The notes below the pieces were generated by a model, which searched no databases, had not been told where the DNA came from, and saw only the letters and a list, made by a program, of their open reading frames with translations. From Mordavella massiliensis (lineage in GTDB: Bacteria; Bacillota; Clostridia; Lachnospirales; Lachnospiraceae): a DNA stretch of 64,000 bases. The stretch lies in contig NZ_JACJLV010000003.1 of NCBI RefSeq assembly GCF_016902415.1, positions 1-64,000 on the forward strand, written 5' to 3'. The translations under genes were made by a program, and so were the position numbers. This document shows positions 25,375 to 33,652 of this stretch, in pieces. The first letter of the stretch is position 1, and every line of letters starts with the position of its first letter.

Positions 25375-26070
25375 TTATAAGGAGCGGAGCATCTCCTTTA
25401 CCAGCGCCACGCTGTGGGCAATGGCCTTCTGTTCGAACACCGGGTAATCCTCCACCGCGCTGTTGTCGGCTTTGTCCGAAATGGCACGAATGATGACAAA
25501 CGAAACTTTGTTCAGATAAGCGGCCTGGGCAATGGCCGTTCCCTCCATCTCTACGCACAGGGCATGGAAGGTGTCGGCGATCCACTGCTTCTTCTCGCCG
25601 CTTCCGATAAACTGGTCTCCGCTGGCGATCCGCCCGGTAAAGGTCCGGATATCCGAGTTGGCTTTTTTGTTTGCCTCCACTGCCGTTTCAATCAGCTTCG
25701 GATCCGCCGCAAAGGAAAAGGTATCCATCTGCGGAACCTGCCCCGGCTGATAGCCAAAGGTTCCTGCGTCCACATCGTGATAGACGGTGTCGGTAGACAC
25801 TACCAGGTCGCCGATGTCAATCCGGGCATCCAGAGAGCCTGCGATGCCGGTGTTGATCAGGACATCCACCTGGAACCGAAGCGCCAGAATCTGGGCGCAG
25901 ATGCCGGCATTGACCTTGCCAACGCCACTTCTGACTACCACTACGTCCTTCCCCTCCAGCGTTCCTTCTACAAATTCCATGGATGCGATACTGACAGTCC
26001 TGCGGACCTCCATGGCTTCCTTAAGCGCCGCCACTTCATCTTCCATGGCGCCGATAATTCCGATGATCAT
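25375..26070 (-). CDS. mtnN: 5'-methylthioadenosine/S-adenosylhomocysteine nucleosidase
   Basis: 231 residues. Typical MtnN start IIGIIGAMEDEVAALKEAM, nucleobase region VVVVRSGVGKVNAGICAQIL, INTGIAGSLDARIDIGDLVV, and active-site VEMEGTAIAQAAYLNKVSFV with RAISDKAD (catalytic Asp). It cleaves MTA and SAH to adenine and the thioribose or homocysteine derivative, feeding methionine salvage and LuxS. ATG 26070 is chosen because GGAGGAGG lies 8 nt upstream; in-frame ATGs further up lack SD sites. It is divergent from the TSCPD gene. Confidence 0.93.
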   Translation of the reverse strand: MIIGIIGAMEDEVAALKEAMEVRRTVSIASMEFVEGTLEGKDVVVVRSGVGKVNAGICAQILALRFQVDVLINTGIAGSLDARIDIGDLVVSTDTVYHDVDAGTFGYQPGQVPQMDTFSFAADPKLIETAVEANKKANSDIRTFTGRIASGDQFIGSGEKKQWIADTFHALCVEMEGTAIAQAAYLNKVSFVIIRAISDKADNSAVEDYPVFEQKAIAHSVALVKEMLRSL

Positions 26071-26240
26071 TAAGATTTCCTCCTCCCGATTCACATACAT
26101 TTCCGTCAATATGCTATTATAAGCATAATTTCCGGGAAAAGTAAAGAAAGCAAAGACTGGTTTTATCAGATGCTTTCTGTTATAATTTTCGTGACGAAAA
26201 GCAAAAATATCGTAAAATACTCAAGAGGAGGCATTAAATC

Positions 26241-26486
26241 ATGGAATATATCCCACACGGCGTCTGTTCCCGTCTGATCCATGTTGATCTGGACGGCGAC
26301 ACGATCAAAAGCGTAGAATTTGTAGGCGGCTGCAGCGGCAACACCCAGGGCATCTCTCATCTGGTAAAAGGAATGAATGTCCACGATGCCATTGCAAGGC
26401 TGGAAGGTATCCGCTGCGGAAATAAACCGACTTCCTGCCCGGACCAGTTATCCTACGCCTTAAAGCAGGCGATCGGCGAAGCTTAA
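26241..26486 (+). CDS. TSCPD-domain protein
   Basis: 81-residue protein matching the small TSCPD family (TIGR03905 type): FVGGCSGNTQGISHLVKGM, then GIRCGNKPTSCPDQLSYALK. The same domain forms the C-terminal end of vitamin B12-dependent ribonucleotide reductases, and free-standing copies are common in Clostridia. The conserved cysteines (GGCSGN, IRCG, TSCPD) suggest metal or redox binding. Function is not established. SD GAGGAGG lies 7 nt before the ATG. A good terminator follows. Confidence 0.85.
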   Translation: MEYIPHGVCSRLIHVDLDGDTIKSVEFVGGCSGNTQGISHLVKGMNVHDAIARLEGIRCGNKPTSCPDQLSYALKQAIGEA

Positions 26487-26493
26487 GCATGGG

Positions 26494-26526
26494 AAAAGGA
26501 TGCGAGGAATTCCCCGCATCCTTTTT
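26494..26526 (+). terminator. Intrinsic terminator of the TSCPD gene
   Basis: Stem AAAAGGATGCG (26494-26504) / CGCATCCTTTT (26515-26525) with a 10-nt loop and a following T-run. Confidence 0.8.
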
Positions 26527-26614
26527 CACCTGCTGCTTTTTTGGGTTTTTAAATTTCGTCTCGATTAAAAATCTTTTAAAATAAATAATTGTCAGTTCGC
26601 CAATTATATTTTTG

Positions 26615-26760
26615 CCGGGAAGGCTGTGGGACGCGCTGTACGCGACGACTTTAGCCCATTGCCTGGGCCTTACGGTTTCTCAATGTAAGGATTTTTATAT
26701 TTTTTAATTTGCAATAAAAATGGTTGCACCGCGCATCAGCGCGCCCCACAGCCTCCCCGG
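26615..26760. repeat. MITE-like element with 23-bp terminal inverted repeats
   Basis: 146 bp bounded by CCGGGAAGGCTGTGGGACGC (26615 onward, 23 bp) and an inverted copy ending at 26760, with two mismatches. The interior is AT-rich with a short GCCC...GGGC hairpin and no reading frame. This fits a miniature inverted-repeat element or a long structured RNA. It takes up most of the gap between the TSCPD gene and the secreted-protein gene; nothing else is seen there. Confidence 0.55.
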
Positions 26761-26868
26761 ACTTAGGTCGGCGTCCCTTCTCTCCATAAGAAACGCCAGT
26801 TGGTTTTCTAGTTACAAAAAATAGTCTGCTCGTACTTTCTAATTCTCTTCTCTGTCTCGTTTTGGTGG

Positions 26869-27378
26869 TTACAGTTCTGGCAGGATGTCAGGGAATATAC
26901 TGTCTTCTTCCACATAGACTCCATTGGTAAAGGAACTGCTGACATCATCATTGGCGGAATGGATACAACGTACGCGATAGTAATATCCACCCTCAACTTC
27001 TAAAGTCCGATTAGATCCCACTCGATCCACATTATGGTTCTCTTTCTGCCAGCTATCATAAAACGACCATGCGTCATCGCCTTCTTGCGCCCTTTCAACC
27101 ATGACCGAAATCATTACTTTTTCAACTTCCCGCGATGCCATTGTCGTCCCTCCAGCATAAATCTTTTCTGGTCCTAAACGAACTATCTTAGAATATCCGG
27201 CCATCAGATCCACACCTCGGGTAATCTTAGTATCTGTTCCAATAGATTCTCTATCCTGCGTCAGTATCGAACCATCCAAAACAGGCTTGTCAGCCGCCCG
27301 TGCCGGCACTGCTGTAAAAAATGGTATGCTGAAAAACAGCAATGCTACACATAAAGCTGACAAAATTCTCTTTTTCAA
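26869..27378 (-). CDS. Secreted protein, DUF6147-like
   Basis: 169 residues with a clear Sec signal (MKKRILSALCVALLFFSIPF, cleavage after VPARA). The mature protein has GSILTQDRESIGTDTKITRG and a C-terminal GGYYYRVRCIHSANDDVSSS, which I associate with the small secreted DUF6147 family of Clostridia. No catalytic motif is seen. It lies 70 nt downstream of the anti-sigma-like gene on the same strand and may belong to that sigma regulon. Family assignment is from memory of its shape and therefore tentative. Confidence 0.6.
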   Translation of the reverse strand: MKKRILSALCVALLFFSIPFFTAVPARAADKPVLDGSILTQDRESIGTDTKITRGVDLMAGYSKIVRLGPEKIYAGGTTMASREVEKVMISVMVERAQEGDDAWSFYDSWQKENHNVDRVGSNRTLEVEGGYYYRVRCIHSANDDVSSSFTNGVYVEEDSIFPDILPEL

Positions 27379-27449
27379 CTCTCACCTCCCTCTACTCTTT
27401 CATTCCCTCATTATATAAACACATGAACCGACAAAAACTGACGCATTTT

Positions 27450-28340
27450 TTAATAAAAATGTAAATTATTTATTACTTTTTCAAATTCTACATTTGAAAC
27501 TGTTCCTACCAAAAAATACTCTAGTCCATTAAATGTAAATCTTGCGGAGTATTTTTCATTTCCAAATGGCAACCGATATTCTTTTATTTCCATTTCACAA
27601 TTCTGTATTTCTTTTGTGTACTCTTCTTCTATTTCATCCTCAATATCTATACCCCAAGATGAATCTTTATAAGAGCCACTTATCACAAACGTAATCGTCC
27701 CACATTCTCCTTGATACCACATTTCTGCCGTCAGATTTTGTGAATCACACCTCATTTGTTTAAATTTTATCCCTACTGGTCGCTTCGTTATTCTAACCGA
27801 ATCAACTCCAAATATATTCTTTAGTTCCTGATATGCCTCTTCCTCATTCTCCTCCACGATCACCAGATTCTCATCACTGGAATCCACCTGCTCTACTTCC
27901 CTGTCGCCTACGGCCTGTCTCACCATCCGTACCATGCGCTCCGGTCCGCCCATTGCGCTGACGCTGACTGCAAGCGTCGCCACCAGAACTGCAGCCACTG
28001 CAATATACACCCTTCCGGGCCTGCGGTGATGCTTTCTGCTTTTTCCTTCGAAGACTTTCTCCTCTTTTTGCTTTTCTTTCTCTTTCTCTTCCCGCAAAAC
28101 TTTCCGCCCCAGCTCCAGCGCGCGGCGGTCCTCTTCTGACAGCCGGTCATACACTTCGGCGTCTTCTATCTTCTTTATCTCCTCATCCAGTCTGGCCCGG
28201 ACGGCTTCTTTGGTGCCTTCGGGCATGCGGATGTCTTTTTCTGATTCTGCTTCTTTTCTGGTCTTCTCTTCTTCAGCCTGTGCCAGCTTTTTGAAGTCTT
28301 CGGCAATCCGCTGTTCCAGCGTATCTTTCTTTTTGTCCAT
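27450..28340 (-). CDS. Probable anti-sigma factor with DUF4367-like domain
   Basis: 296 residues. A charged, helical cytosolic part (LEQRIAEDFKKLAQAEEEKT ... KVLREEKEKEKQKEEKVFEG), one membrane helix (VYIAVAAVLVATLAVSVSAM, about residues 111-130) and an extracytoplasmic domain with a DUF4367-like end (ARFTFNGLEYFLVGTVSNVE FEKVINNL). This layout is that of membrane-bound anti-sigma factors paired with ECF sigma factors. The sigma gene lies 1.2 kb upstream on the same strand, with murG between them on the other strand. Confidence 0.65.
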   Translation of the reverse strand: MDKKKDTLEQRIAEDFKKLAQAEEEKTRKEAESEKDIRMPEGTKEAVRARLDEEIKKIEDAEVYDRLSEEDRRALELGRKVLREEKEKEKQKEEKVFEGKSRKHHRRPGRVYIAVAAVLVATLAVSVSAMGGPERMVRMVRQAVGDREVEQVDSSDENLVIVEENEEEAYQELKNIFGVDSVRITKRPVGIKFKQMRCDSQNLTAEMWYQGECGTITFVISGSYKDSSWGIDIEDEIEEEYTKEIQNCEMEIKEYRLPFGNEKYSARFTFNGLEYFLVGTVSNVEFEKVINNLHFY

Positions 28341-28466
28341 ATTTTTTTCCTCTTATTTCATACAGGATCTTCTTTCTCTTGACCAGAAGGCCGGGAAACG
28401 TATAATATAGGTATAAGATATGCCAAAACGAGGCATATGATACGTATATTAGCTTGGGAGGTCCTT

Positions 28467-29534
28467 ATGAAACGTATTATCTTAACCGGTGGCGGCACTG
28501 CCGGCCACGTTACTCCTAATATTGCACTTCTGCCGCGGCTTAAAGAACTTGGATACGACATCCACTATATCGGTTCTTACAATGGCATTGAAAAAGAACT
28601 GATTGAGCAGTTCGGGATTCCCTATCATGGGATTTCCTCGGGGAAACTGCGCCGCTATTTCAGTGTGCAGAATTTTACCGACCCCTTCCGTGTACTGAAG
28701 GGGCTTGGTGAGGCTAAGCGTCTCATCAAGATTCTGAAGCCGGACGTAATCTTTTCCAAAGGCGGCTTCGTTTCCGTGCCAGTGGTGATCGCAGGCAAAG
28801 GCCGCCATGTGCCGGTGATCATCCACGAATCCGACATGACACCGGGACTGGCCAACAAACTGGCTCTTCCCTCTGCGACTAAAGTCTGCTGCAACTTCCC
28901 GGAGACGCTTTCGCATCTTCCGGAAGGGAAGGCTGTGCTGACCGGATCCCCCATCCGTCAGGAACTGTTGTCCGGTGATAAATATAAGGCTCTGGAATTT
29001 TTACACTTCACCTCCGACAAACCGGTGATCCTGGTGATCGGCGGAAGTCTTGGTTCCGTTGCCGTAAATGAGGCAGTCCGCGGTATTCTGCCTGAACTGT
29101 TAAAGTCCTTCCAGGTGGTACACCTGTGCGGAAAGGGCAAGGTCGATGATTCTCTTAAGAACCTCGAGGGATATGCCCAGTTTGAATATATCAAAGAGGA
29201 ATTAAAAGATCTGTTTGCCCTGACAGATATCGTGATCTCCCGAGCGGGAGCCAACGCCATCTGCGAGCTGCTTGCTCTTCACAAGCCCAATCTTCTGATC
29301 CCTCTTCCCGCCTCTCAGAGCCGGGGCGACCAGATCCTGAACGCCCGGTCCTTTGAACGGCAGGGTTACAGTATGGTCCTGGAAGAGGAAGCCCTCAACC
29401 AGGAGGTTCTTCTGACTGCGATCCGGAAGCTTTATGAAAACAGGGAGACTTACATAGAAGCAATGAAGCGGTCACACCAGCAGAATTCCATCGATACCAT
29501 CATCGATCTGATCGAATCTGTGGTCAACAAGTAG
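28467..29534 (+). CDS. murG: UDP-GlcNAc:lipid I N-acetylglucosamine transferase MurG
   Basis: 355-residue GT28 glycosyltransferase. N-terminal GGGTAGHVTPNIALLPRLKE, acceptor region FSKGGFVSVPVVIAGKGRHV with HESDMTPGLANK, donor-binding LVIGGSLGSVAVNEAV and SRAGANAICELLALHKPNLL followed by PLPASQSRGDQ. It converts lipid I to lipid II at the inner face of the membrane. ATG 28467 has GGGAGG 5-6 nt upstream; the in-frame ATG at 28437 has none. It is outside a division-cell-wall cluster and is convergent with the sigma gene. Confidence 0.93.
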   Translation: MKRIILTGGGTAGHVTPNIALLPRLKELGYDIHYIGSYNGIEKELIEQFGIPYHGISSGKLRRYFSVQNFTDPFRVLKGLGEAKRLIKILKPDVIFSKGGFVSVPVVIAGKGRHVPVIIHESDMTPGLANKLALPSATKVCCNFPETLSHLPEGKAVLTGSPIRQELLSGDKYKALEFLHFTSDKPVILVIGGSLGSVAVNEAVRGILPELLKSFQVVHLCGKGKVDDSLKNLEGYAQFEYIKEELKDLFALTDIVISRAGANAICELLALHKPNLLIPLPASQSRGDQILNARSFERQGYSMVLEEEALNQEVLLTAIRKLYENRETYIEAMKRSHQQNSIDTIIDLIESVVNK

Positions 29535-29539
29535 TCTGC

Positions 29540-29577
29540 GCCCCCTTCCGGCCTCACTGGCCGGCTCAGGGGGCTTT
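29540..29577 (+). terminator. Hairpin terminator after murG
   Basis: Outer stem GCCCCCT / AGGGGGC (29540-29546, 29568-29574) and inner stem CCGGCC / GGCCGG (29548-29553, 29559-29564), followed by a weak T-tract. It lies between the convergent murG and sigma genes. Confidence 0.65.
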
Positions 29578-30152
29578 CATAATTCCCGGATCTCATCCAG
29601 CCGGTGTTCATAGTTGTCCTTGATCCACTTTCTTGCTCTGTAGAGCATACTGTGAAAGGAATCCAGATCCATTCCCATCAGCTCCGCCACTTCTTTCTGT
29701 GGCTTTTCCAGTACATAAGTAATAGTGATCGCATCGTACCACCGTACATTTTTGCGATATAAAGCCGCAAAGATATCGTCTGTCAGTCCGATGTATTCTT
29801 TTTCTCTGAGTCTGCGGATCATGGCATCTTCGGGATCTTCTCCCTCACAGGCGATCTTCTCATTTTTCTCCTGTGTCACTCCGTCCACCGCATATTCCCA
29901 TTTTGTATCTCTGTTATAATTCATGGCTGCATACTTTGCAGTCAGCAGCAGCCACGGCTTTGCAGCTTCCAGATTTGTATTTTTCCTGAACCGGAAGAAT
30001 TTCAGAAAAGTTTCCTGCATGATCTCTTCTGCTACATGATGATTTTTGACATAGCTCATGGCCTTTTCATAGACCAGCTCTGCATATGTTTCATAAATCT
30101 CATCAAAACTGTCTCTTCCGTTTGCATCCGCCCTCACATCCGTATCCTTCAC
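29577..30152 (-). CDS. ECF-type RNA polymerase sigma factor
   Basis: 191 residues. Region 2: FDEIYETYAELVYEKAMSYV and HHVAEEIMQETFLKFFRFRK; region 4: ITYVLEKPQKEVAELMGMDL with SFHSMLYRARKWIKDN, a helix-turn-helix. It redirects RNA polymerase to stress-type promoters. Its likely anti-sigma factor is the DUF4367-like membrane protein at 27450, on the same strand but beyond murG. It is followed closely upstream by a HIT gene (12 nt), so the two may be co-transcribed. Confidence 0.88.
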   Translation of the reverse strand: MKDTDVRADANGRDSFDEIYETYAELVYEKAMSYVKNHHVAEEIMQETFLKFFRFRKNTNLEAAKPWLLLTAKYAAMNYNRDTKWEYAVDGVTQEKNEKIACEGEDPEDAMIRRLREKEYIGLTDDIFAALYRKNVRWYDAITITYVLEKPQKEVAELMGMDLDSFHSMLYRARKWIKDNYEHRLDEIREL

Positions 30153-30164
30153 TTCCGCATAGGA

Positions 30165-30569
30165 TTACATTCTGGACAGAATGTCGTTCTTATCTTCCTC
30201 CGTCAGTTCTCCCATCTTCCAGGTCAGTCCTACGCCGTCATCTTTATATCTCGGGATCATATGGAGGTGGAAATGGAACACGGTCTGGCCTGCGGCTTCA
30301 CCATTGTTCTGTACCAGGTTGTAGCCGTCGCAGCCCAGGATATCTGTCAGTTTTGTGATCATTTTTTTCGCCAGAGGCAGGACTTTTGCAGCCACCTCGT
30401 CGTCCAGTTCATAGAGGTTGGCATAGTGCTCCTTGGGAAGGATCAGTGCATGTCCTTTGGCCGCCGGGCCTGCATCCAGGATCACCCGGAAATCATCGTC
30501 TTCATACAGGGTTGCTGTGGGGATCTCCCCGTTTGCAAGCTTACAAAAAATACAGTTGTCATCTTTCAT
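30165..30569 (-). CDS. HIT family nucleotide hydrolase
   Basis: 134 residues. N-terminal zinc-type CIFCKLANGEIPTATLYEDD, and the histidine triad HFHLHMIPRY near residue 98. Members hydrolyse AMP-linked purine nucleotides such as adenosine phosphoramidates (HinT type). The size and NNGEAAGQTVFHFHLH motif are standard. It is probably cotranscribed with the ECF sigma factor downstream, 12 nt apart. Confidence 0.92.
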   Translation of the reverse strand: MKDDNCIFCKLANGEIPTATLYEDDDFRVILDAGPAAKGHALILPKEHYANLYELDDEVAAKVLPLAKKMITKLTDILGCDGYNLVQNNGEAAGQTVFHFHLHMIPRYKDDGVGLTWKMGELTEEDKNDILSRM

Positions 30570-30655
30570 TTCTTCTTCCTTCTTTCTGTAAAAATTTGAT
30601 TGAATATTGTAACCGCCGATGCTAAACTGAATAGTCAGAAAGGGCGGTAATATCT

Positions 30656-31414
30656 ATGTTTCAGGCGACAGACAACGACAAATTATCAGCGATCATGGAC
30701 GAAAGTCCAGAGAATAAGGAGGTCATCTCAAAGCTTCTGGAGGCTCACCGCCTGCAGATCAGCGCGATCAGCCATGAGATCCGCAATCCTCTCTCCCTGG
30801 TGTACAGTTCCATCCAGCTTATTGAAGCCGATCACCCGGAAGTCCGTAACTACCGGCACTGGGCACAGATGCGCGAAGACGTGGAATATATGACCCGTCT
30901 TCTGGAGGAGCTGTCTTCTTATAATAACGGAGAGTGGCTGAACCTTACCGCTACCGGCATGACGTCCTGGCTTCGCACCCTGGCGCTGTCCTTTGCTGCC
31001 TCTCTTATCGATACGCCCGTTGAATTTGTCTCCCGGATCGATCCGGATCTGCCTGTCCTTCCCATCGACCAGGTGAAGTTCCGGCAGGCTCTTTTCAATC
31101 TCCTTGGAAATGCCAGAGATGCGCTGTCTGATGGTGCGAATCCTGCTCCGGTTCTTACGTTTTCTGCTAAGATGCAGGCATCCGGACGTCAGCTTGTCCT
31201 TACCGTGTCTGATAATGGCTGCGGCATCGCGCCGGAAGATCTTGACACCCTGTTTGAACCTTTCGTCACCCATAAGCCGGGCGGCACCGGACTTGGCCTT
31301 GCCATCGTCCGCCGGGTGATCCGCGCCCACAACGGCGAGATCCGGGTCTTTTCAGAACCCGGCAAAGGTTCCACGTTTTCGGTGTTTCTTCCGGTACAGC
31401 AGGATCCCGCATAA
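30656..31414 (+). CDS. Soluble sensor-less histidine kinase
   Basis: 252 residues, with only the transmitter module. H-box ISAISHEIRNPLSLVYSSIQ (His about residue 39), N-box FRQALFNLLGNARDALSDGA, G1 DNGCGIAPEDLD, F-box LFEPFVTHKPGG and G2 GGTGLGLAIVRRVIRAHNGE are intact. There is no membrane segment or recognised sensor domain; only ~30 residues precede the H-box. It may be a sporulation-type orphan kinase or be driven by a partner. No response regulator lies nearby. Its 3' end overlaps the rhomboid gene on the other strand by 63 nt. Confidence 0.85.
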   Translation: MFQATDNDKLSAIMDESPENKEVISKLLEAHRLQISAISHEIRNPLSLVYSSIQLIEADHPEVRNYRHWAQMREDVEYMTRLLEELSSYNNGEWLNLTATGMTSWLRTLALSFAASLIDTPVEFVSRIDPDLPVLPIDQVKFRQALFNLLGNARDALSDGANPAPVLTFSAKMQASGRQLVLTVSDNGCGIAPEDLDTLFEPFVTHKPGGTGLGLAIVRRVIRAHNGEIRVFSEPGKGSTFSVFLPVQQDPA

Positions 31415-31966
31415 GAGTCCTGTGATGAGGCCGCCTACATGGGCGGCATTATCCACGCCGGAACTGGCGAATCCAAAGTACAGGGTAATGGCAACCATGA
31501 CCAGCATGCCTCTGCCGGAAATGTTCCGGAGTCTTCCGTGATTACGGTATACCACATAGAGCAGGGCTCCCAGGATCCCGAAGATGGCCCCGGACGCTCC
31601 TGCAGATACCGCATAATCCTGCAGACGGATATCCAGATATCCGGACAATAGATTGCCTCCCAGACCGCTGAGAAGATAGATGATCAGGAACCGGACAGAC
31701 CCGATCTCCAGTTCCAGATTCCATCCCACCATCAAAAGCATCACCATATTGTTGAACAGATGCTGGAATCCAAAATGCAGAAACATACTGGAAAACAGCC
31801 GGTAATACTCTCCGTATTCCAGCATCCGGGGAACATACATGGCCCCGTGCTCCAGCATATATGCGCCGTCCTCTGTCGGTCCGCCAAATGCAAGATATAA
31901 GAATACTGCCACATTGACAGCCGCAAGCGCGATGGCTGCATAAGCTTTTTTATTTCCCGTTTCCAT
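31352..31966 (-). CDS. Rhomboid intramembrane serine protease
   Basis: 204 residues, about six membrane helices. The catalytic serine is in SAGASGAIFGILG (Ser125) and the histidine in DNAAHVGGLITG (His176). The conserved HLFNNM motif (QHLFNNMVMLLMVGW) in helix 2 is present. It cleaves membrane-anchored substrates inside the bilayer. Its end runs 63 nt into the histidine kinase gene on the opposite strand. The short basic tail (LYRKKHRKRGTFAGF) is cytosolic. The Tad operon lies 140 bp upstream on the same strand. Confidence 0.92.
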   Translation of the reverse strand: METGNKKAYAAIALAAVNVAVFLYLAFGGPTEDGAYMLEHGAMYVPRMLEYGEYYRLFSSMFLHFGFQHLFNNMVMLLMVGWNLELEIGSVRFLIIYLLSGLGGNLLSGYLDIRLQDYAVSAGASGAIFGILGALLYVVYRNHGRLRNISGRGMLVMVAITLYFGFASSGVDNAAHVGGLITGLLCGILLYRKKHRKRGTFAGF

Positions 31967-32104
31967 CTTTGTCCATCACCCTTTCGGATCCCTGTGTCAT
32001 CTGTGGTCAGACGATGTGTCTGGTATAGCATAAATTATAGCATAGAACCGGAAGAGTACACCACTTCATTTTCGAAAAGATTCGTCACTCTTTGCCACAA
32101 TTCG

Positions 32105-32812
32105 TCACAATTCGTCTTCTTCAATATGAAGCCCGTCCCAGTCTCCCCACCGCTGCTTTTTGTGCCTGTTTAAGAAGTGTCTGACCGGAGTCCACATATT
32201 GTCGGTCTCCCGCAGAATGGAACTGCCCATCTCCTGCTCGGTGATCCAGTCGTGTTCCCTGGTATCATAGGTGATCTCCTGCTTTTTCTTCTTTTCTTCC
32301 GGTTCTTCGGATTCCATACATTCTCTCACTAATTTGTCCATACTATAATTTTCCTCCATGGTTCCCTTGTGCAGTAAAAAGATCATGCGAACCGCCTCCT
32401 TGTCCTGATAATCCGCCTGCTTGACCAGATATTCGGTCAGAAGATGGAACTCCGTCCACAGATCCTGATCCGCCGGCGGATAATAACAGAAATAAAACCG
32501 GTCGTCTTCATAAAAAATATACTCCGGTTTCAGAAGGATCCGATGTACGTTCAGAAGATAGTTTTCCGCCTCCCGCACCGCAGTCTGAAAAGACGCCAGA
32601 AACTGCTTCAGGTCATTCTCCCGGATCTTGCCTCTTTCATACAGCGCCTTCATGGATACCTTGCCGCTGACGTCATATTCATAAAAGCTGCGGCCGTCCA
32701 CGCCTCTTCCCCGGACCCGCAAAAGCCCCTCCGGCCGGTTCACCTTCAGCATCCGCATCTGGTAATCCTCCTGGTATCGTTCCTTTTCTTCAATCGTGAT
32801 CTTGCGTTCCAT
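32105..32812 (-). CDS. DUF6382-like protein of the Tad locus
   Basis: 235 residues, soluble. LLRVRGRGVDGRSFYEYDVS and the later PEYIFYEDDRFYFCYYPPAD ... LTEYLVKQADYQDKEAVRMI match the DUF6382 family, which in Clostridia is linked to Tad pilus clusters and is often fused to an FHA domain. No FHA domain is present here; the C-terminus is charged (RHKKQRWGDWDGLHIEEDEL). It is the last gene of the Tad operon, 4 nt after the TadE-like gene. Function unknown. Confidence 0.7.
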   Translation of the reverse strand: MERKITIEEKERYQEDYQMRMLKVNRPEGLLRVRGRGVDGRSFYEYDVSGKVSMKALYERGKIRENDLKQFLASFQTAVREAENYLLNVHRILLKPEYIFYEDDRFYFCYYPPADQDLWTEFHLLTEYLVKQADYQDKEAVRMIFLLHKGTMEENYSMDKLVRECMESEEPEEKKKKQEITYDTREHDWITEQEMGSSILRETDNMWTPVRHFLNRHKKQRWGDWDGLHIEEDEL

Positions 32813-32816
32813 CGGT

Positions 32817-33212
32817 CTACTGAAACCTCCTTATATTCCGAATCTTTTTTTCCGGCTCTGTCACCGCCGCCTTCCGGCAAAGAGACAGACGCATCCCGCC
32901 GCCGGAAGCAGTGACATTTACCGCCACTTCTTCTTCCGTTACCGAAACTTCCGCGCCGGCTCCGGCAAATAGGATACATTTTCCTCCGGTCCTCTGGGCA
33001 AATAGTGCCTCCAGTTCTCCCGGTTCCACCCCGTCTTTTTCTCTTGCTTTTATACTGCCTGTCGTAGCCGTCTCGTAGGCAGCCCCTGACAGGATATTTT
33101 TGTCATGGAAATAAAAAAATACCAGGATGCAGGCCGCCACAAGCAGAAGACAAAGCGGCGCCACAGCCGACATTTCCACAGTAAATGATGCTTCCAGTCC
33201 CTTTTTTCTCAC
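32817..33212 (-). CDS. TadE-like minor pseudopilin
   Basis: 131 residues. The N-terminal GLEASFTVEMSAVAPLCLLL is the TadE-type signal (pseudopilin-like helix with a Glu five residues in), followed by a small extracytoplasmic domain. TadE proteins are minor pilins of the Tad/Flp system. It overlaps the prepilin peptidase gene by 4 nt (ATGA), so translation is coupled. Two TadE-like genes are present in this operon. Confidence 0.75.
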   Translation of the reverse strand: MRKKGLEASFTVEMSAVAPLCLLLVAACILVFFYFHDKNILSGAAYETATTGSIKAREKDGVEPGELEALFAQRTGGKCILFAGAGAEVSVTEEEVAVNVTASGGGMRLSLCRKAAVTEPEKKIRNIRRFQ

Positions 33213-33652
33213 AGATAACCGCCTCCACAGACACTGATCAGATACCCGGCTGTCAAAAAAGGATAAAAGGGTACGGCAAACCGCCGGGACATTTTCTTTC
33301 GGGCAAGAAAGATGACAGAAACTGCCGCAAGAAAGAAAAATGCCGCCGCCAGTACCTCAAGAAGCCCCCACAGGCCGAGAAAGATCCCAAGGATCAGGAT
33401 CGCCCAGCTGTCCCCGTAGCCCATCCGTTCTCTGGTGGCCCAGCTGAATCCCAGGAACAGCACGCCCACCGCCGCTCCGCCCAGGATCAGCCACAGATCT
33501 TCTCTTGCAAATACGATCTGATAGACGATCACCGCAAGATTGGCCATCCCCAGGATCTCCGCCGGCACCCGGCGAAACTGGATATCTATGATCGACAGGC
33601 TTCCCAGAATCCCCATTCCGATCGCATAACTCAATGTCCACATTTGGAACAC
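33209..33652 (-). CDS. tadV: A24 prepilin peptidase (TadV/CpaA type)
   Basis: 147 residues, multi-pass membrane aspartyl peptidase. The two catalytic Asp are in SIIDIQFRRVPAE and MGYGDSWAILILG (GxGD motif). It lacks the N-terminal methylase domain, as is usual for Tad-type A24 peptidases. It should cleave the Flp pilin and the TadE-like proteins encoded next to it. It overlaps the upstream TadE-like gene by 22 nt and the downstream one by 4 nt. Confidence 0.88.
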   Translation of the reverse strand: MFQMWTLSYAIGMGILGSLSIIDIQFRRVPAEILGMANLAVIVYQIVFAREDLWLILGGAAVGVLFLGFSWATRERMGYGDSWAILILGIFLGLWGLLEVLAAAFFFLAAVSVIFLARKKMSRRFAVPFYPFLTAGYLISVCGGGYL

